From JAGWBJ01 sp034423015 (GTDB taxonomy: Bacteria > Chloroflexota > Dehalococcoidia > Lucifugimonadales > JAGWBF01), in contig DAOUJG010000063.1 in NCBI GenBank assembly GCA_034423015.1, positions 1 to 64,000 of the forward strand: a DNA stretch of 64,000 nt, read 5' to 3'. Positions 43,165 to 51,414 of the stretch are shown piece after piece (position 1 is the stretch's first letter; the number at the start of each line of letters is the position of its first letter). A model generated the notes under the pieces. That model worked only from the letters and a program-made list of their open reading frames with translations, made no database searches and was not told the DNA's origin. Made by a program: the position numbers and the translations under genes.

Positions 43165-43807
43165 TCTCTCGACGGAACCGGGTGGGCAAAAGTTCCCGCT
43201 GGCCTTGGAGGAAGTCCCGCATGTCGGACCTGGCGCGGGCGAGGCGAGACTTGACGGTGCCCAGGGAGCAGCCCATGACCTGGGAGGCCTCCTCGTAGCT
43301 GTACCCCTGCACGTCGATGAGGACCACGGCCATCCGCCGCTCCTCGGACAGGGACTGGAGGCCCTCCTGAATGGCCCGTCCCAGCTCGTTGCGGAGGGCC
43401 GTCTCCTCGGGCGACTCCTCCCCGGAGGGAGGCTCAGGCGCGGGAGACCCGTCGCCCTCGGGACCGAGGGGGGAGAAGTCCAGGGACAGGGCCGGCCGCG
43501 CCTTGCGGGCCCGCATCATGTCCCGGCACTTGTTGGCGACGATCCGGAGCAGCCAGGCCCTGGGGTTGCCGCCCCGGAAGCTGCCGAAGGCCCTGTACCC
43601 GGACAGAAGGGCCTCCTGGGTCGCGTCGTCCGCCGCCGCCCGGTCGCCCATCATGCGGAAGGCCAGGTTATGGGCCCTGGCCTGGTGCTCCTCGATGACG
43701 CAGTTGTAGCAGCTCTCGGCCCCCGCACGGTCCCTGACGGGCAGGTATGTATGGGTGGGAGAGTGAGTCTGCATGGCTGCGCCCGGGGTCTTCCCCGAGG
43801 TATTCAT
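43157..43807 (-). CDS. ECF RNA polymerase sigma factor
   Basis: A 216-residue ECF sigma-70. Region 2 spans HNLAFRMMGDRAAADDATQEALLSGYRAFGSF and NPRAWLLRIVANKCRDMMR; region 4 spans SLSEERRMAVVLIDVQGYSYEEASQVMGCSLGTVKSRLARAR. A Pro/Glu-rich linker joins them. The partner anti-sigma gene overlaps downstream, so release of the sigma factor is probably triggered by a membrane signal. The upstream TTGACG/TAACAT promoter looks housekeeping-like. Confidence 0.93.
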   Translation of the reverse strand: MNTSGKTPGAAMQTHSPTHTYLPVRDRAGAESCYNCVIEEHQARAHNLAFRMMGDRAAADDATQEALLSGYRAFGSFRGGNPRAWLLRIVANKCRDMMRARKARPALSLDFSPLGPEGDGSPAPEPPSGEESPEETALRNELGRAIQEGLQSLSEERRMAVVLIDVQGYSYEEASQVMGCSLGTVKSRLARARSDMRDFLQGQRELLPTRFRRESE

Positions 43808-43840
43808 GGAAAGGCCGTAGGGCCACGGCCCACGCTAGGG

Positions 43841-43869
43841 ATGTTAGGTTGGGCCGCTATCACCGTCAA
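43841..43869 (-). promoter_or_regulatory. Promoter of the sigma/anti-sigma operon
   Basis: On the minus strand TTGACG (43869-43864), 17 bp, TAACAT (43846-43841), about 34 bases before the start codon. Confidence 0.5.
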
Positions 43870-43913
43870 GGCTACCCCGGCGCCGGGTTGCCCGGAGACC
43901 ACGCCCCGTCTCC

Positions 43914-43942
43914 TTGACACCTTCCGGCGAAATACCTACAAT
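43914..43942 (+). promoter_or_regulatory. Promoter of the mqnE-mqnA-mqnC operon
   Basis: TTGACA (43914-43919), 17 bp, TACAAT (43937-43942). It shares TTGACACCTTCC and ACCTACAAT with the rplU promoter. Confidence 0.7.
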
Positions 43943-44006
43943 CCGAGGTGGCGACGGGCCCAGGCAGCAACGGGCCCAAGTAGCAACGGGCGCTACTCGT
44001 CACGGC

Positions 44007-45167
44007 GTGCTATTCGCCTGGCGGCCGGCAGCCCTGAGCGCGGCCAATCCACGAGAGAGAATCAAATCCTTGCTCGTAGCGGAAGGCATAGCCTTCGCCG
44101 ACACCTCCCTGGTCCCCATCTGGGAGAAGGTCCTTTCGGGCGCCAGGCTCTCCCTGGAGGACGGCGTCAGGCTGTTCGAGACCGATGACTTCCCGGCGGT
44201 GGGACGCATGGCCGACCACGTCAAGCGGCAGCGGGAGGCCGACCGCGTCTACTTCGTCCTCAACCGCCACCTGAACCCGACCAACATCTGCGTCCTCTCC
44301 TGCACCTTCTGCGACTTCGCCAAGAAGAAGGGCGACCCCGACGCCTACGAGATGAGCATGGAGGAGATCCTGGGCCACCTGGACGAGGATACCCGGGAGG
44401 TCCACATGGTCGGCGGCCACCATCCCGATTGGCCCTTCGAGAAGTACGTGGAGATCGTCAGCACCATCCACAAGAACTTCCCCAACGTCCAAGTCAAGGC
44501 GTTCACGGCGGCCGAGATCGACTACTTCTACCGCCGCTGGAAGGTCGACCCGGAAGAGTCCCTGGCTATGCTGAAGGACGCCGGCCTGCGCTCCATGCCC
44601 GGCGGGGGTGCGGAGGTGTTCTCCGACCGGGTCCACAAGCTGCTGCTGCCGGGCAAGAACACTGCCAACCGGTGGCTGGAGATACACGGCATGGCCCACA
44701 GAATGGGCATCCCCTCCAACGCGACCCTGCTCTACGGCCACATCGAGACCTACCAGGAGCGGGTGGAGCACATGATGCGGCTGCGGGAGCTCCAGGACGA
44801 CACGGGCGGCTTCCTGGCGTTCATACCCCTGGAGTACCAGACGGGCGACACCAACCTGGTGCCCAGGCAGGCGTCGGCCGTGGAGGACCTGAAGACCGTG
44901 GCCGCGGCCAGGCTCATGCTGGACAACTTTCCACACATCAAGGCCTACTGGGTGATGATAGGCGAGGAGACGGCATCCATCTCCCTGCACTTCGGGGCCA
45001 GCGACCTGGACGGCACCATCGGTAAGGAAAGGATCGCCCACGCCGCCAAGGCGGCCAGCCCCGCGGGCCTCGCCAGGGAACGCATGGTGAACCTGATCCG
45101 GGACGCGGGCAAGGTGCCCGTGGAGCGGGACGCACTCTACAACACGGTCCGGGTCTATGAGAACTAG
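44007..45167 (+). CDS. mqnE: Aminofutalosine synthase (radical SAM)
   Basis: A 386-residue radical SAM enzyme. The cluster cysteines are C95, C99 and C102 in CVLSCTFCDF, after NRHLNPTNI, the MqnE/CofH-type context. HMVGGHHPDWPFEKYVEIV and AFTAAEIDYFYRRW are MqnE signatures. It adds the MqnA product to SAM to form aminofutalosine. The start is taken as GTG 44007; the longer frame from 43914 is impossible because it begins inside the -35 box. A TTG at 44070 is another option. It overlaps mqnA by 11 bases. Confidence 0.92.
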   Translation: MLFAWRPAALSAANPRERIKSLLVAEGIAFADTSLVPIWEKVLSGARLSLEDGVRLFETDDFPAVGRMADHVKRQREADRVYFVLNRHLNPTNICVLSCTFCDFAKKKGDPDAYEMSMEEILGHLDEDTREVHMVGGHHPDWPFEKYVEIVSTIHKNFPNVQVKAFTAAEIDYFYRRWKVDPEESLAMLKDAGLRSMPGGGAEVFSDRVHKLLLPGKNTANRWLEIHGMAHRMGIPSNATLLYGHIETYQERVEHMMRLRELQDDTGGFLAFIPLEYQTGDTNLVPRQASAVEDLKTVAAARLMLDNFPHIKAYWVMIGEETASISLHFGASDLDGTIGKERIAHAAKAASPAGLARERMVNLIRDAGKVPVERDALYNTVRVYEN

Positions 45168-45918
45168 GGTAGGCAAGATACCTTACCTGAACTCGGAGCC
45201 GTTCTACTACAGGATGGTCCGGGACGACATCGAGCTCATCCCCCTGGTGCCCTCGGACCTGTCCCGAGCCGCCGAGGCTGGAGAGATCGACGCGGGCCCC
45301 GTGCCCATCGTGGACTGCTTCCGTCTGGAAGACCGCTTCACCCAGCTGGGCCAGTTCTGCATCGCCACCCTGAACAAGTCCCGCAGCATCCTCCTGTACT
45401 CCAAGCGGCCCATCCACGACCTCGGCGGAGCCACCATCGGCATCACGGGAGAGACCTCCACCTCCCGCCGCCTGCTACAGGTGCTCCTCACCTACCGGTT
45501 CGAGATCGAGCCCAAGGAGTACGTCACCCTCAAGGACGAGAGCGACGCCTTCCTCCTCATCGGAGACGACGCCCTGCGGCGGCGTTACGGCGTCCCGGGC
45601 TATCCCTACCGCTACGACCTGGGCGAGGAGTGGAACAAGTGGACGGGGATGCCCTTCGTCTTCGCCCTGTGGGTGGTGGACAAGGACATGCCCCAGAAGC
45701 GGATGACCTACCTGGAGAACGTCCTGTACACCTGCGTCGACGAGGGGCTGGAGCACATGGCCCAGATCGGCCAGCGGCGCGAGGACGTGCGCATGAGCGG
45801 CAAGGAGATCATAGAGTACTACCAGGGCTTCCGCTACTGGGCGGGGGTGGGCGAGCTCAAGGCCATCGCCAAGTTCCGCGAGTACCTCACCTCCCTTGGG
45901 GTGATCAGCGCGTCCTGA
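45157..45918 (+). CDS. mqnA: Chorismate dehydratase
   Basis: A 253-residue protein starting RVGKIPYLNSEPFYY, the MqnA hallmark, with DAGPVPIVDCFRLED and SKRPIHDLGGATIGITGETSTS following. It turns chorismate into 3-enolpyruvylbenzoate, the first step of the futalosine route. It lies between mqnE and mqnC with overlaps at both ends (11 bases with mqnE; TGATG with mqnC). Confidence 0.93.
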   Translation: MRTRVGKIPYLNSEPFYYRMVRDDIELIPLVPSDLSRAAEAGEIDAGPVPIVDCFRLEDRFTQLGQFCIATLNKSRSILLYSKRPIHDLGGATIGITGETSTSRRLLQVLLTYRFEIEPKEYVTLKDESDAFLLIGDDALRRRYGVPGYPYRYDLGEEWNKWTGMPFVFALWVVDKDMPQKRMTYLENVLYTCVDEGLEHMAQIGQRREDVRMSGKEIIEYYQGFRYWAGVGELKAIAKFREYLTSLGVISAS

Positions 45919-46997
45919 TGCTGGACAGCCTTCGCGCCAAGGTAGACGCGGGAGAGCGGGTCAGCCCGGAAGAGGGTCTGTTCCTGCTAAGGGAAGCGCC
46001 ACTACTGGACCTGGCCCCTCTGGCCCAGACTGTACGGTACCGGCACAACCCCGACCCCACCGTCACCTTCGTCGTCGACACCAACCTGAACTACACCAAC
46101 GTCTGCGACGCCTACTGCACCTTCTGCGCCTTTTACCGTACCGAAAGGGACGAGGACGCCTACACCCACTCGGTGGACGAAGTGATGGCCATGTTAGGCC
46201 AGGCCGCCTCCAAGGGAGTCACCACGGTCCTGATGCAGGGCGGGCTGAACCCCAGGCTGCCCCTGGAGTACTACACCGACCTGGTGCGGGAGACACGACG
46301 GAGATACCCTCAGATCCATCCGCACTTCTTCTCCGCGCCCGAAATCATGAAAATATCCCAGGTGTCCGAGATGCCCGTCCGGGCCGTGCTGGAAGAGCTG
46401 AAGGAGGCGGGGCTGGACACCATTCCCGGCGGAGGCTCCGAGGTCCTGTCCAACCGGGTCAAGCACAAGATCAGCCGCCTGTTCCCCAAGGGCAAGGTGG
46501 ACGACTGGACCCTGGTCCACCGGGAGGCCCACGATCTGGGATACAGGACCACGGCCACGATGATGTACGGCCACCTGGAAGAGGACGAGGACATCATCGA
46601 GCACCTGGAGCACGTCAGAAGCCTCCAGGATGACACCGGCGGGTTCACGGCCTTCATACCCTGGAGCTACAAGGCCGACAACACGGCCCTGGGCTCGCGG
46701 GTCAAGAAGCTGGCCGGGCCCAACCGGTACCTGCGGATCATGGCGGTGTCCCGCATATATCTGGACAACCTCCCCCACGTGCAGGCGTCCTGGTTCTCCG
46801 AGGGCAAGAAGACGGGCCAGGTGGCCCTCCACTTCGGCGGCGACGACTTCGGCGGGACCCTGTTCGACGAGAACGTGATGCAGGAGGCCGGCTTCTACAA
46901 CCGCACCACGGTCCAAGAGGTGACCGACATCATCAGGGACGCGGGGTTCACCCCCGCCCAGCGGACCACCCTGTATGAGGTCATCCGCCACTACTAG
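45918..46997 (+). CDS. mqnC: Cyclic dehypoxanthinyl futalosine synthase (radical SAM)
   Basis: A 359-residue radical SAM enzyme with C63, C67 and C70 in CDAYCTFCAF. VDTNLNYTNVCDAYC and TVLMQGGLNPRLPLEYYTDLVRE are typical of MqnC. It cyclises dehypoxanthinyl futalosine, making the substrate of MqnD. The start ATG 45918 overlaps the mqnA stop. The futalosine nucleosidase (MqnB or an MTAN-type enzyme) that should act between MqnE and MqnC is not in the window. Confidence 0.94.
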   Translation: MLDSLRAKVDAGERVSPEEGLFLLREAPLLDLAPLAQTVRYRHNPDPTVTFVVDTNLNYTNVCDAYCTFCAFYRTERDEDAYTHSVDEVMAMLGQAASKGVTTVLMQGGLNPRLPLEYYTDLVRETRRRYPQIHPHFFSAPEIMKISQVSEMPVRAVLEELKEAGLDTIPGGGSEVLSNRVKHKISRLFPKGKVDDWTLVHREAHDLGYRTTATMMYGHLEEDEDIIEHLEHVRSLQDDTGGFTAFIPWSYKADNTALGSRVKKLAGPNRYLRIMAVSRIYLDNLPHVQASWFSEGKKTGQVALHFGGDDFGGTLFDENVMQEAGFYNRTTVQEVTDIIRDAGFTPAQRTTLYEVIRHY

Positions 46998-47131
46998 GGG
47001 CCTCCTGACCTCGACGTTGCTACTATGGGGTCCACGGGTATGCTCCGCCCCGCTGCCCCGGTCCTCTCCCATGTACCCAGGCGAGGGACCCGTCGTGGAC
47101 AACCGAATCGGAAAGTAGAGAGGACATACAT

Positions 47132-49222
47132 ATGGTCAACCTCCGCCTTGGAGTCGACATAGGGGGCACCTTCACCGACCACGTCCTGTACGACCAGGAG
47201 TCCGGCAGGGTCCACACCCTGAAGACCCCGTCGACGCCGGAAGACCTCTCTCTGTGCGTACTGGAGGGCATCCGCAGGTTCGACGCCGGCCGGGACGGCG
47301 GCATCGCGGGCCTGGAGACCGTGGCCCACGGCACCACCGTAAACACCAACGCCATACTGGAGCGCAAGGGCGCCCTGTGCGGCCTCATCACCACCAGGGG
47401 ATTTCGCGACATCCTGGAGATCGGTCGCCAGACCAGGCCCAAGTTCTACGACTGGTACGCCGACCGGCCCGTCCCCCTGGTCCCCAGGTACCTGCGCATC
47501 GGAGTGACGGAGCGGATCAACAGCAGGGGCGAGGTGCTGGCGCCCCTGAACGAGGAGGACGTGCTCCAGGCCGTGGAAGTCTTCAAGAGGGAGTCGGTGC
47601 AGGCGGTGGCCGTGTGCCTTCTCAACTCCTACGCCAACCCCGTCCACGAGAGGCGCGTCCGGGAGATCCTGGAGAGCACCCTCCCGGGCGTCTACCTGGC
47701 TGTCTCCACCGACCTGAGCCCCGAGTTCCGGGAGTTCGAGCGTAGCAGCACCACCGCAGCGGCCGCGTACGTCGGCCCCACCTTCGAGCGATACGTGGAC
47801 CGGCTGGGCGAGGCCCTTTCCCGGGAGATGGACCCGGCCCCCAGGCTCTACATCATGCAGTCCTCGGGAGGCATGGTCAGCAGCCGGGCCGCGACCCATC
47901 AGCCCCACCTGACCATCGAGTCGGGCCCCGCCGCCGGGGTGCTGGCCACCCTGGAGCTGGGGCGCAGGCTGGGCATCGGAGACCTGATCTCCTTCGACAT
48001 GGGGGGCACAACCGCCAAGGCCAGCCTCATCCGGGAGGGCACGCCCTCCATGCTCAGCATGCTGGAGGTGGGCGGAGAGGCCACCGGCTTCTTCGGAGTC
48101 CGCATTACAGGCATGCCCATCAAGGCCCCTTCCATTGACCTGGTCGAGTGCAGCGCGGGAGGGGGGAGCATCGTCTGGACCGACGTGGCCGGCCTGCTGA
48201 AGGTGGGGCCGGAGAGCGCAGGCGCGGTGCCGGGCCCGGCCTGCTACGACACGGGCGGGACGGAGCCCACCGTCACGGACGCCCACGTGGTGCTGGGACG
48301 CATCGCTCCGGAGCGCTTCCTAGGCGGGGAGATGTCCATAAGCAGGAAGCTGGCGGAGGAGGCGGTGGCGCGCAGGGTGGGAGAGCCCCTGAGAATGGAG
48401 CTCCACGAGGCGGCCCACGGCATTCTGGACGTGGTCAACGCCAACATGGTGCGGATCCTCCGGGTGGTCTCGGTGACCCGCGGCTTCGACCCCCGGGAGT
48501 ACACCCTGGTGGCCTACGGTGGCGCCGGTCCCCTGCACGCCGGGTACCTGGCCCAGGAGCTGGGCATCGGCCGTATCATCATCCCGCCCACCCCCGGCCT
48601 CTTCTCCGCTATGGGGCTCGTGTCGGGCGACATCCAGGTGAGCCGCAGCATGACGCGGTTGGCCCTGGCCACCCCCGACAACCTCGCCCACATACGGCAG
48701 GCGCTGGTGGACGTGGTAGGCCAGTGCCAGGATGGCCTGGAGGAGGAGCAGGTGCCCCCGGAAGACCGGGTGCTGGTGCAGGCCCTGGACATGCGGTACG
48801 TCAGGCAGAACTTCGAGCTGGAGGTGGTCCTGGAGGGCGGGCTGGAGACGCCCGACGACCTGGCCAGCGCGGTTGATGCCTTCCACAAACTCCACGACCG
48901 CAGCTACGGGCAGAGCAACGAGAGCGCACCCGTCGAGGTGGTCAACGTCAAGGCCCGGGGCTCCGGCGCCCTACCCAAGCCCGAGCTGAGGGTTCTCTCC
49001 CAGGGAACGGCCGACTCGTCCCACGCGCTCACCGGCACTCGCAGGGTGTTCTTCAGGGAGACCGGGTGGACGGACTGCCCCGACTACGACCGGGACGCGC
49101 TGCTGGCGGGGAACGTCATCGACGGCCCCGCCATCGTCCACGAGTTCGACTCCTCCATCGTGGTGCTGCCCGGGCACCGGGCCACCGTGGACCGGTACGG
49201 GGACATCGTCATAGAGACCTGA
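47132..49222 (+). CDS. Hydantoinase/oxoprolinase subunit A (HyuA-like)
   Basis: A 696-residue protein with the N-terminal Hydant_A_N and the central hydantoinase A domain. LRLGVDIGGTFTDHVLYD is the ATP-binding phosphate-1 loop, followed by HGTTVNTNAILERKGA, SFDMGGTTAKASLI, VGPESAGAVPGPACY and YGGAGPLHAGYLAQELGI. Enzymes of this type open cyclic amides (hydantoins, 5-oxoproline) or carboxylate acetone with ATP, usually with a B subunit. No hyuB gene is adjacent. GAGAGGA precedes the ATG at 47132. It opens the catabolic region that also holds two cyclic-amide-type amidohydrolases. Confidence 0.9.
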   Translation: MVNLRLGVDIGGTFTDHVLYDQESGRVHTLKTPSTPEDLSLCVLEGIRRFDAGRDGGIAGLETVAHGTTVNTNAILERKGALCGLITTRGFRDILEIGRQTRPKFYDWYADRPVPLVPRYLRIGVTERINSRGEVLAPLNEEDVLQAVEVFKRESVQAVAVCLLNSYANPVHERRVREILESTLPGVYLAVSTDLSPEFREFERSSTTAAAAYVGPTFERYVDRLGEALSREMDPAPRLYIMQSSGGMVSSRAATHQPHLTIESGPAAGVLATLELGRRLGIGDLISFDMGGTTAKASLIREGTPSMLSMLEVGGEATGFFGVRITGMPIKAPSIDLVECSAGGGSIVWTDVAGLLKVGPESAGAVPGPACYDTGGTEPTVTDAHVVLGRIAPERFLGGEMSISRKLAEEAVARRVGEPLRMELHEAAHGILDVVNANMVRILRVVSVTRGFDPREYTLVAYGGAGPLHAGYLAQELGIGRIIIPPTPGLFSAMGLVSGDIQVSRSMTRLALATPDNLAHIRQALVDVVGQCQDGLEEEQVPPEDRVLVQALDMRYVRQNFELEVVLEGGLETPDDLASAVDAFHKLHDRSYGQSNESAPVEVVNVKARGSGALPKPELRVLSQGTADSSHALTGTRRVFFRETGWTDCPDYDRDALLAGNVIDGPAIVHEFDSSIVVLPGHRATVDRYGDIVIET

Positions 49223-49228
49223 CGCCCC

Positions 49229-49280
49229 TTATTGTGCAGACACAAAGGCTTGAAAGACCGTCAAAGCGTCTGTACAATAA
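49229..49280 (+). promoter_or_regulatory. Promoter and inverted-repeat operator of the BrnT-BrnA operon
   Basis: TTGAAA (49250-49255), 17 bp, TACAAT (49273-49278). TTATTGTGCAGAC (49229-49241) and GTCTGTACAATAA (49268-49280) are inverted copies with 12 of 13 matches, flanking the -35 and covering the -10. This is a likely site for BrnA-type self-repression. Confidence 0.68.
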
Positions 49281-49285
49281 ACCGT

Positions 49286-49552
49286 GTGGAGTACGAATGG
49301 GATGCGGCCAAGCGGCTAGACAACCTGGCCAAGCATCTCGGCGCTGACTTTTCAGACATCGTAGCCTTCCAGTGGGAAACCGCCGTTATCTCGCCAAGTC
49401 CCCGGCATGGTGAAGCCCGCTACGTTGCCGTCGGATACATCGGAGAGAGGCTATATCACGTGGCCTACACCATGCGGGGAGACAAGTGCCGCGTCATCAG
49501 TCTCCGCAAGGCCAACTCCAGGGAAAGGAGACGATATGGAGACCCCGGTTGA
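49286..49552 (+). CDS. brnT: BrnT-family RNase toxin
   Basis: An 88-residue protein: VEYEWDAAKRLDNLAKHLGADFSDI, then RYVAVGYIGERLYHVAYTMRGDKCRVISLRKAN, the BrnT/RelE-like fold. BrnT is an endoribonuclease neutralised by BrnA. The GTG 49286 start matches the family's first residues; the frame open from 49232 crosses the promoter and is rejected. The start lies seven bases after the -10 box and has no ribosome site, so translation is probably leaderless. It overlaps brnA by 17 bases. Confidence 0.85.
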   Translation: MEYEWDAAKRLDNLAKHLGADFSDIVAFQWETAVISPSPRHGEARYVAVGYIGERLYHVAYTMRGDKCRVISLRKANSRERRRYGDPG

Positions 49553-49970
49553 CATTCAGAAGCTGCCGTTCGAGGAATACGCCAGGATCGCGGCCGAAAG
49601 AGGCGCCAGGGAGCATGGCAATCCCAATACACCGAAGCTGACGTTCGACGAACTTGTGACGAGTGAACAGACGCCCGATGAAATCGAGGCGGAGTATGGT
49701 GAGGAGACCGCCATCAACGTAGGCATCGCCAGGGACCCGGACGCTGCGGAGCTGGACGATGAGTGGTTCACCCGCGCTCGGCCCGCGGTCGAGGTACACC
49801 CCGAGCTGGTGGAAAGTTCCCTCCGGAGGCGCGGCAAGCAGAAGGCCCCAACCAAGGAGCGGGTGACACTGCGGCTGGACGCCGACCTGGTAGCCCACCT
49901 TCGCTCCAGCGGGCCCGGCTGGCAGACACGGCTCAACGAGACGCTGCGCCAAACCGTCTTCGGGTCGTAG
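49536..49970 (+). CDS. brnA: BrnA-family antitoxin
   Basis: A 144-residue protein. The C-terminal RVTLRLDADLVAHLRSSGPGWQTRLNETLRQ is the BrnA ribbon-helix-helix DNA-binding end. The N-terminal 90 residues are acidic and longer than in most BrnA. ATG 49536 follows GGAAAGGAG. It should bind BrnT and repress the operon through the inverted repeat upstream. Confidence 0.85.
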   Translation: METPVDIQKLPFEEYARIAAERGAREHGNPNTPKLTFDELVTSEQTPDEIEAEYGEETAINVGIARDPDAAELDDEWFTRARPAVEVHPELVESSLRRRGKQKAPTKERVTLRLDADLVAHLRSSGPGWQTRLNETLRQTVFGS

Positions 49971-50012
49971 GCGACCGGCCACGCCCCGGCGCCGCGCCCC
50001 ACCCGCCAAGGC

Positions 50013-50573
50013 CTACAGGACGATCTCGAAGGTGACTCCCGTGGTGTCCTTCAGCTCCAGCCGCTTGGGATTGTCGTCGGTGGTCAGGTCCTGGTGGTGC
50101 AGGCTGTACCCGTCCATGTAGTCCACCGTCTGGGTGGGGTTGGGCGAGTCGTTGAACATGACGAAGGTCATGCCCGGAGGGGTCAGGATGTGCCGGTCCA
50201 GGGAGTGCCAGACCCCCCTCTTGTAGGCGAAGCCCTTGGTGCCGTCGATGAGGAAGGCACGCACCTCGTCGGGGTCGGGGAACGCCAGCGGGTCGCTCTC
50301 GTCGGTCGCGGGCGCCACGGCCACCGCCGCCAGGGAGCCGCTGGTGGGTATGAACACGTGGGTGCCGTGAAAATGCCGCTCCAGCTTGGTGAAGGTCATG
50401 GTCTGGTGGGGCTGCCACATCACCTTCGCGGTGGCCTCCCCCAGGGGCTGAAAGGCCACGTCGACGTCCGCCCGGTGGTCCGCGGGATGCTCCCTCGCAT
50501 CCCAGATGTCACCGTAGGGGCCGAAGGCCTCCTCGGTCATGGGTTCGATCTTGAGCCTCACCGTCCGCGGCAT
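50013..50573 (-). CDS. Ureidoglycolate lyase-like protein (AllA family)
   Basis: A 186-residue cupin-like protein of the AllA family. The start LKIEPMTEEAFGPYGDIWD and the later TFTKLERHFHGTHVFIPTSG, GTKGFAYKRGVWHSLDRHIL match this group. AllA releases urea from ureidoglycolate at the end of purine breakdown. ATG 50573 lies eight bases after GGGAGG; an overlapping GTG at 50582 is less likely. The neighbours are amidohydrolases for ureide-type compounds, which fits, but the true substrate may differ. Confidence 0.8.
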   Translation of the reverse strand: MPRTVRLKIEPMTEEAFGPYGDIWDAREHPADHRADVDVAFQPLGEATAKVMWQPHQTMTFTKLERHFHGTHVFIPTSGSLAAVAVAPATDESDPLAFPDPDEVRAFLIDGTKGFAYKRGVWHSLDRHILTPPGMTFVMFNDSPNPTQTVDYMDGYSLHHQDLTTDDNPKRLELKDTTGVTFEIVL

Positions 50574-50794
50574 AGGGGTCACCTCCCGGCCATTGATGGG
50601 TAGGACGATAGCACCATCGTGCTACCGGGTCAACATCCAGGGGAGCTGGAGGGCCTTCGACCGCGCCTCCCCGATGCTCCGCCATCCTGTACAATGGTGT
50701 CCTGCCTGGCCATCCGGCATCCGTCGGGTGGGTCCGGCCGACGGGGGCGGACCCGGACCAGCGGGCCGGACCAACTAGAAGGAGGACCCGGAGT

Positions 50795-51379
50795 ATGAAG
50801 CTGAGCATCGACAGGACACAGCGTCTGGGGGTCATCGAGGACCTTCCCTACGCCAAGGCCATCAAGGACAACGAGCTGAGGGACCTGGTATATGACGCGT
50901 GGGCCATGTCCCTCTCTTCCAGCAGCTTCGAGAGGATCAACGACATGCCGTGCTCGCCGGGCCCCGGGGGAGCGGAGCTGAAGGGCAGGGGCCAGGCGGC
51001 CCATCTGAACGGGGTCGCGCGCATCGGAGTGTCCATCGCCCAGGGCCTGAAGGACGAGGTGGGGCACTTCGAGGTCGACGTGGACGAGGTGATCGCGGGC
51101 GGGCTCTGCCACGACCTGGGCAAGGCGTGGGAGTACGACCCGCGGAACCTGGAGAGGTGGTCGGACCACAGGATAACGGGCCAGCCCTCCCTGCGGCACC
51201 CCCTCTTCGGGGTATTCGTCGCCCTGACAGCGGGGCTGCCGGAGCAGATCGCCCACATCGCGGGCACCCACTCGGCGGAGGGGCGTCACATCACCCGGAG
51301 CCTCGTCGGAGAGATCATCGCCATCGCCGACGAGACATTCTGGAAGGTCCTCATCAGCGGGCGGCTTCTGGAAGAGTAG
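50795..51379 (+). CDS. HD-domain phosphohydrolase
   Basis: A 194-residue HD-domain protein. The metal site is readable as H70 in AAHLNGVARIG and H106-D107 in GGLCHDLGKAWEYD, with HRITGQPSLRHPLFG and HIAGTHSAEG later. Such proteins hydrolyse phosphate esters of nucleotides or other molecules; the substrate is unknown. It is a single gene divergent from the AllA-like gene and convergent with the LLM gene. A ribosome site GGAGGA lies before the ATG. Confidence 0.82.
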   Translation: MKLSIDRTQRLGVIEDLPYAKAIKDNELRDLVYDAWAMSLSSSSFERINDMPCSPGPGGAELKGRGQAAHLNGVARIGVSIAQGLKDEVGHFEVDVDEVIAGGLCHDLGKAWEYDPRNLERWSDHRITGQPSLRHPLFGVFVALTAGLPEQIAHIAGTHSAEGRHITRSLVGEIIAIADETFWKVLISGRLLEE

Positions 51380-51414
51380 GCCAGGCCGGCGTCGGCCGCA
51401 CACCCGACGCCACG

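Noticed and set aside
43914..44006. Upstream extension of mqnE starting at 43914
   Set aside because: The start would lie in the -35 box TTGACA, before the transcript begins.
49232..49285. Upstream extension of brnT
   Set aside because: It crosses the promoter and operator; BrnT proteins begin at the EYEWD segment.
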